Made by a program: the position numbers and the translations under genes
Assembly (NCBI GenBank): GCA_964533785.1
Contig: CAZHNG010000326.1
Location: 1 to 7,619, forward strand
Reading direction: 5' to 3'
Source: JANQRV01 sp964533785
GTDB lineage: Bacteria; Bacteroidota; Bacteroidia; Chitinophagales; Saprospiraceae
DNA: 7,619 nucleotides
Part shown: in pieces, positions 7,504-7,619 of the stretch
How positions within the stretch are numbered: position 1 is the stretch's first letter
Layout of the letters: each line of letters begins with the position of its first letter
Notes under the pieces: model-generated
Told to the model about the DNA's origin: nothing
Databases searched by the model: none
The model's input: the letters and a program-made list of their open reading frames with translations, nothing else

Positions 7504-7561
7504 AGACCATAACCGTCCACGTGGGGCCGCCACGTAGGGCCCGTAGGGTCTGGACAGGTTA
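7504..7561. repeat. GC-rich nested palindrome with three 9-base repeats in the operon leader
   Basis: TAACCGTCCA (7510-7519) pairs with TGGACAGGTTA (7551-7561) over 10 bp with a single bulged A at 7556. Inside lies a second hairpin, CGTGG (7520-7524) with CCACG (7530-7534). A 9-base unit occurs three times: CGTGGGGCC (7520-7528), CGTAGGGCC (7533-7541) and CGTAGGGTC (7542-7550). AGACC (7504-7508) can alternatively pair with GGTCT (7547-7551). The flanks are AT-rich, so the block stands out in base composition. It could be a dispersed extragenic palindromic element, a leader RNA structure acting on the four-gene minus-strand operon, or a terminator of a gene beyond the right edge. No T-run supports the last option. 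Confidence 0.7.
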
Positions 7562-7619
7562 AGCATTAATTTATAGTATCGAGTTAAAGAACGCTTGAAA
7601 TCTTTGATTTTTCGAGACT

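Noticed and set aside
7504..7561. Integron attC site or CRISPR repeat reading of the palindrome
   Set aside because: There is no integrase, cassette or regularly spaced repeat with unique spacers. The 9-base units are adjacent or 4 bases apart, too short and close for CRISPR.
7584..7619. Short open frames entering from the right edge on the minus strand, as ends of an upstream gene
   Set aside because: Two of the frames stop within 12-16 codons and the third stays open, so none can be chosen and none has identifiable content.
1..7619. A defence, toxin-antitoxin or secondary-metabolite system
   Set aside because: Every gene belongs to a metabolic, redox or transport family; the only gene of unknown function is the TIGR04076 protein, which is a widespread small family rather than part of a visible new system.

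Overview
The window most likely comes from a chromosome of the phylum Bacteroidota, possibly a Saprospiria/Lewinella-like lineage. That placement is inference. It rests on moderate GC content, start codons mostly preceded by A/T-rich leaders with little Shine-Dalgarno sequence, one candidate promoter resembling the Bacteroidota -33/-7 type, and overall protein flavour. There are no mobile-element genes, tRNA or rRNA genes, CRISPR arrays or phage genes. The content is mainly ordinary metabolism and transport.

Layout: positions 3-65 may be the C-terminal end of an upstream gene. On the plus strand, a DJ-1/PfpI-family (Hsp31-like) protein (145-915) and a small Rossmann-fold NADP oxidoreductase of the 'F420-dependent' family (918-1535) are separated by 2 bases and are probably co-transcribed. 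After a 76-base gap comes a full-length glycogen debranching enzyme, GlgX (1612-3699), with its GH13 catalytic residues intact. It meets the next gene tail to tail, with 18 bases between the stop codons and an imperfect stem spanning both gene ends that could be a two-way terminator.

On the minus strand, read from right to left, is a compact run of four genes: an aldo/keto reductase (7483-6422), an NhaC-type Na+/H+ antiporter (6421-5021), a small Cys-containing TIGR04076-family protein (5011-4652) and a cation diffusion facilitator (about 4602-3718). The spacings are 0, 9 and about 49 bases, so one transcript is likely. Two ion transporters on one transcript suggest a monovalent-cation/pH and divalent-metal homeostasis unit. 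The reductase and the TIGR04076 protein have no evident mechanistic link to it.

The least ordinary sequence is the leader of this operon at 7504-7561. It is a GC-rich block in an AT-rich intergenic region, with a 10-bp outer stem (one bulge), an inner hairpin and three copies of a 9-base unit. It looks like a dispersed extragenic palindrome or a leader regulatory structure. The second notable point is that the aldo/keto reductase carries Ser where the family's catalytic His is expected. I do not see a convincing new multi-gene system here.
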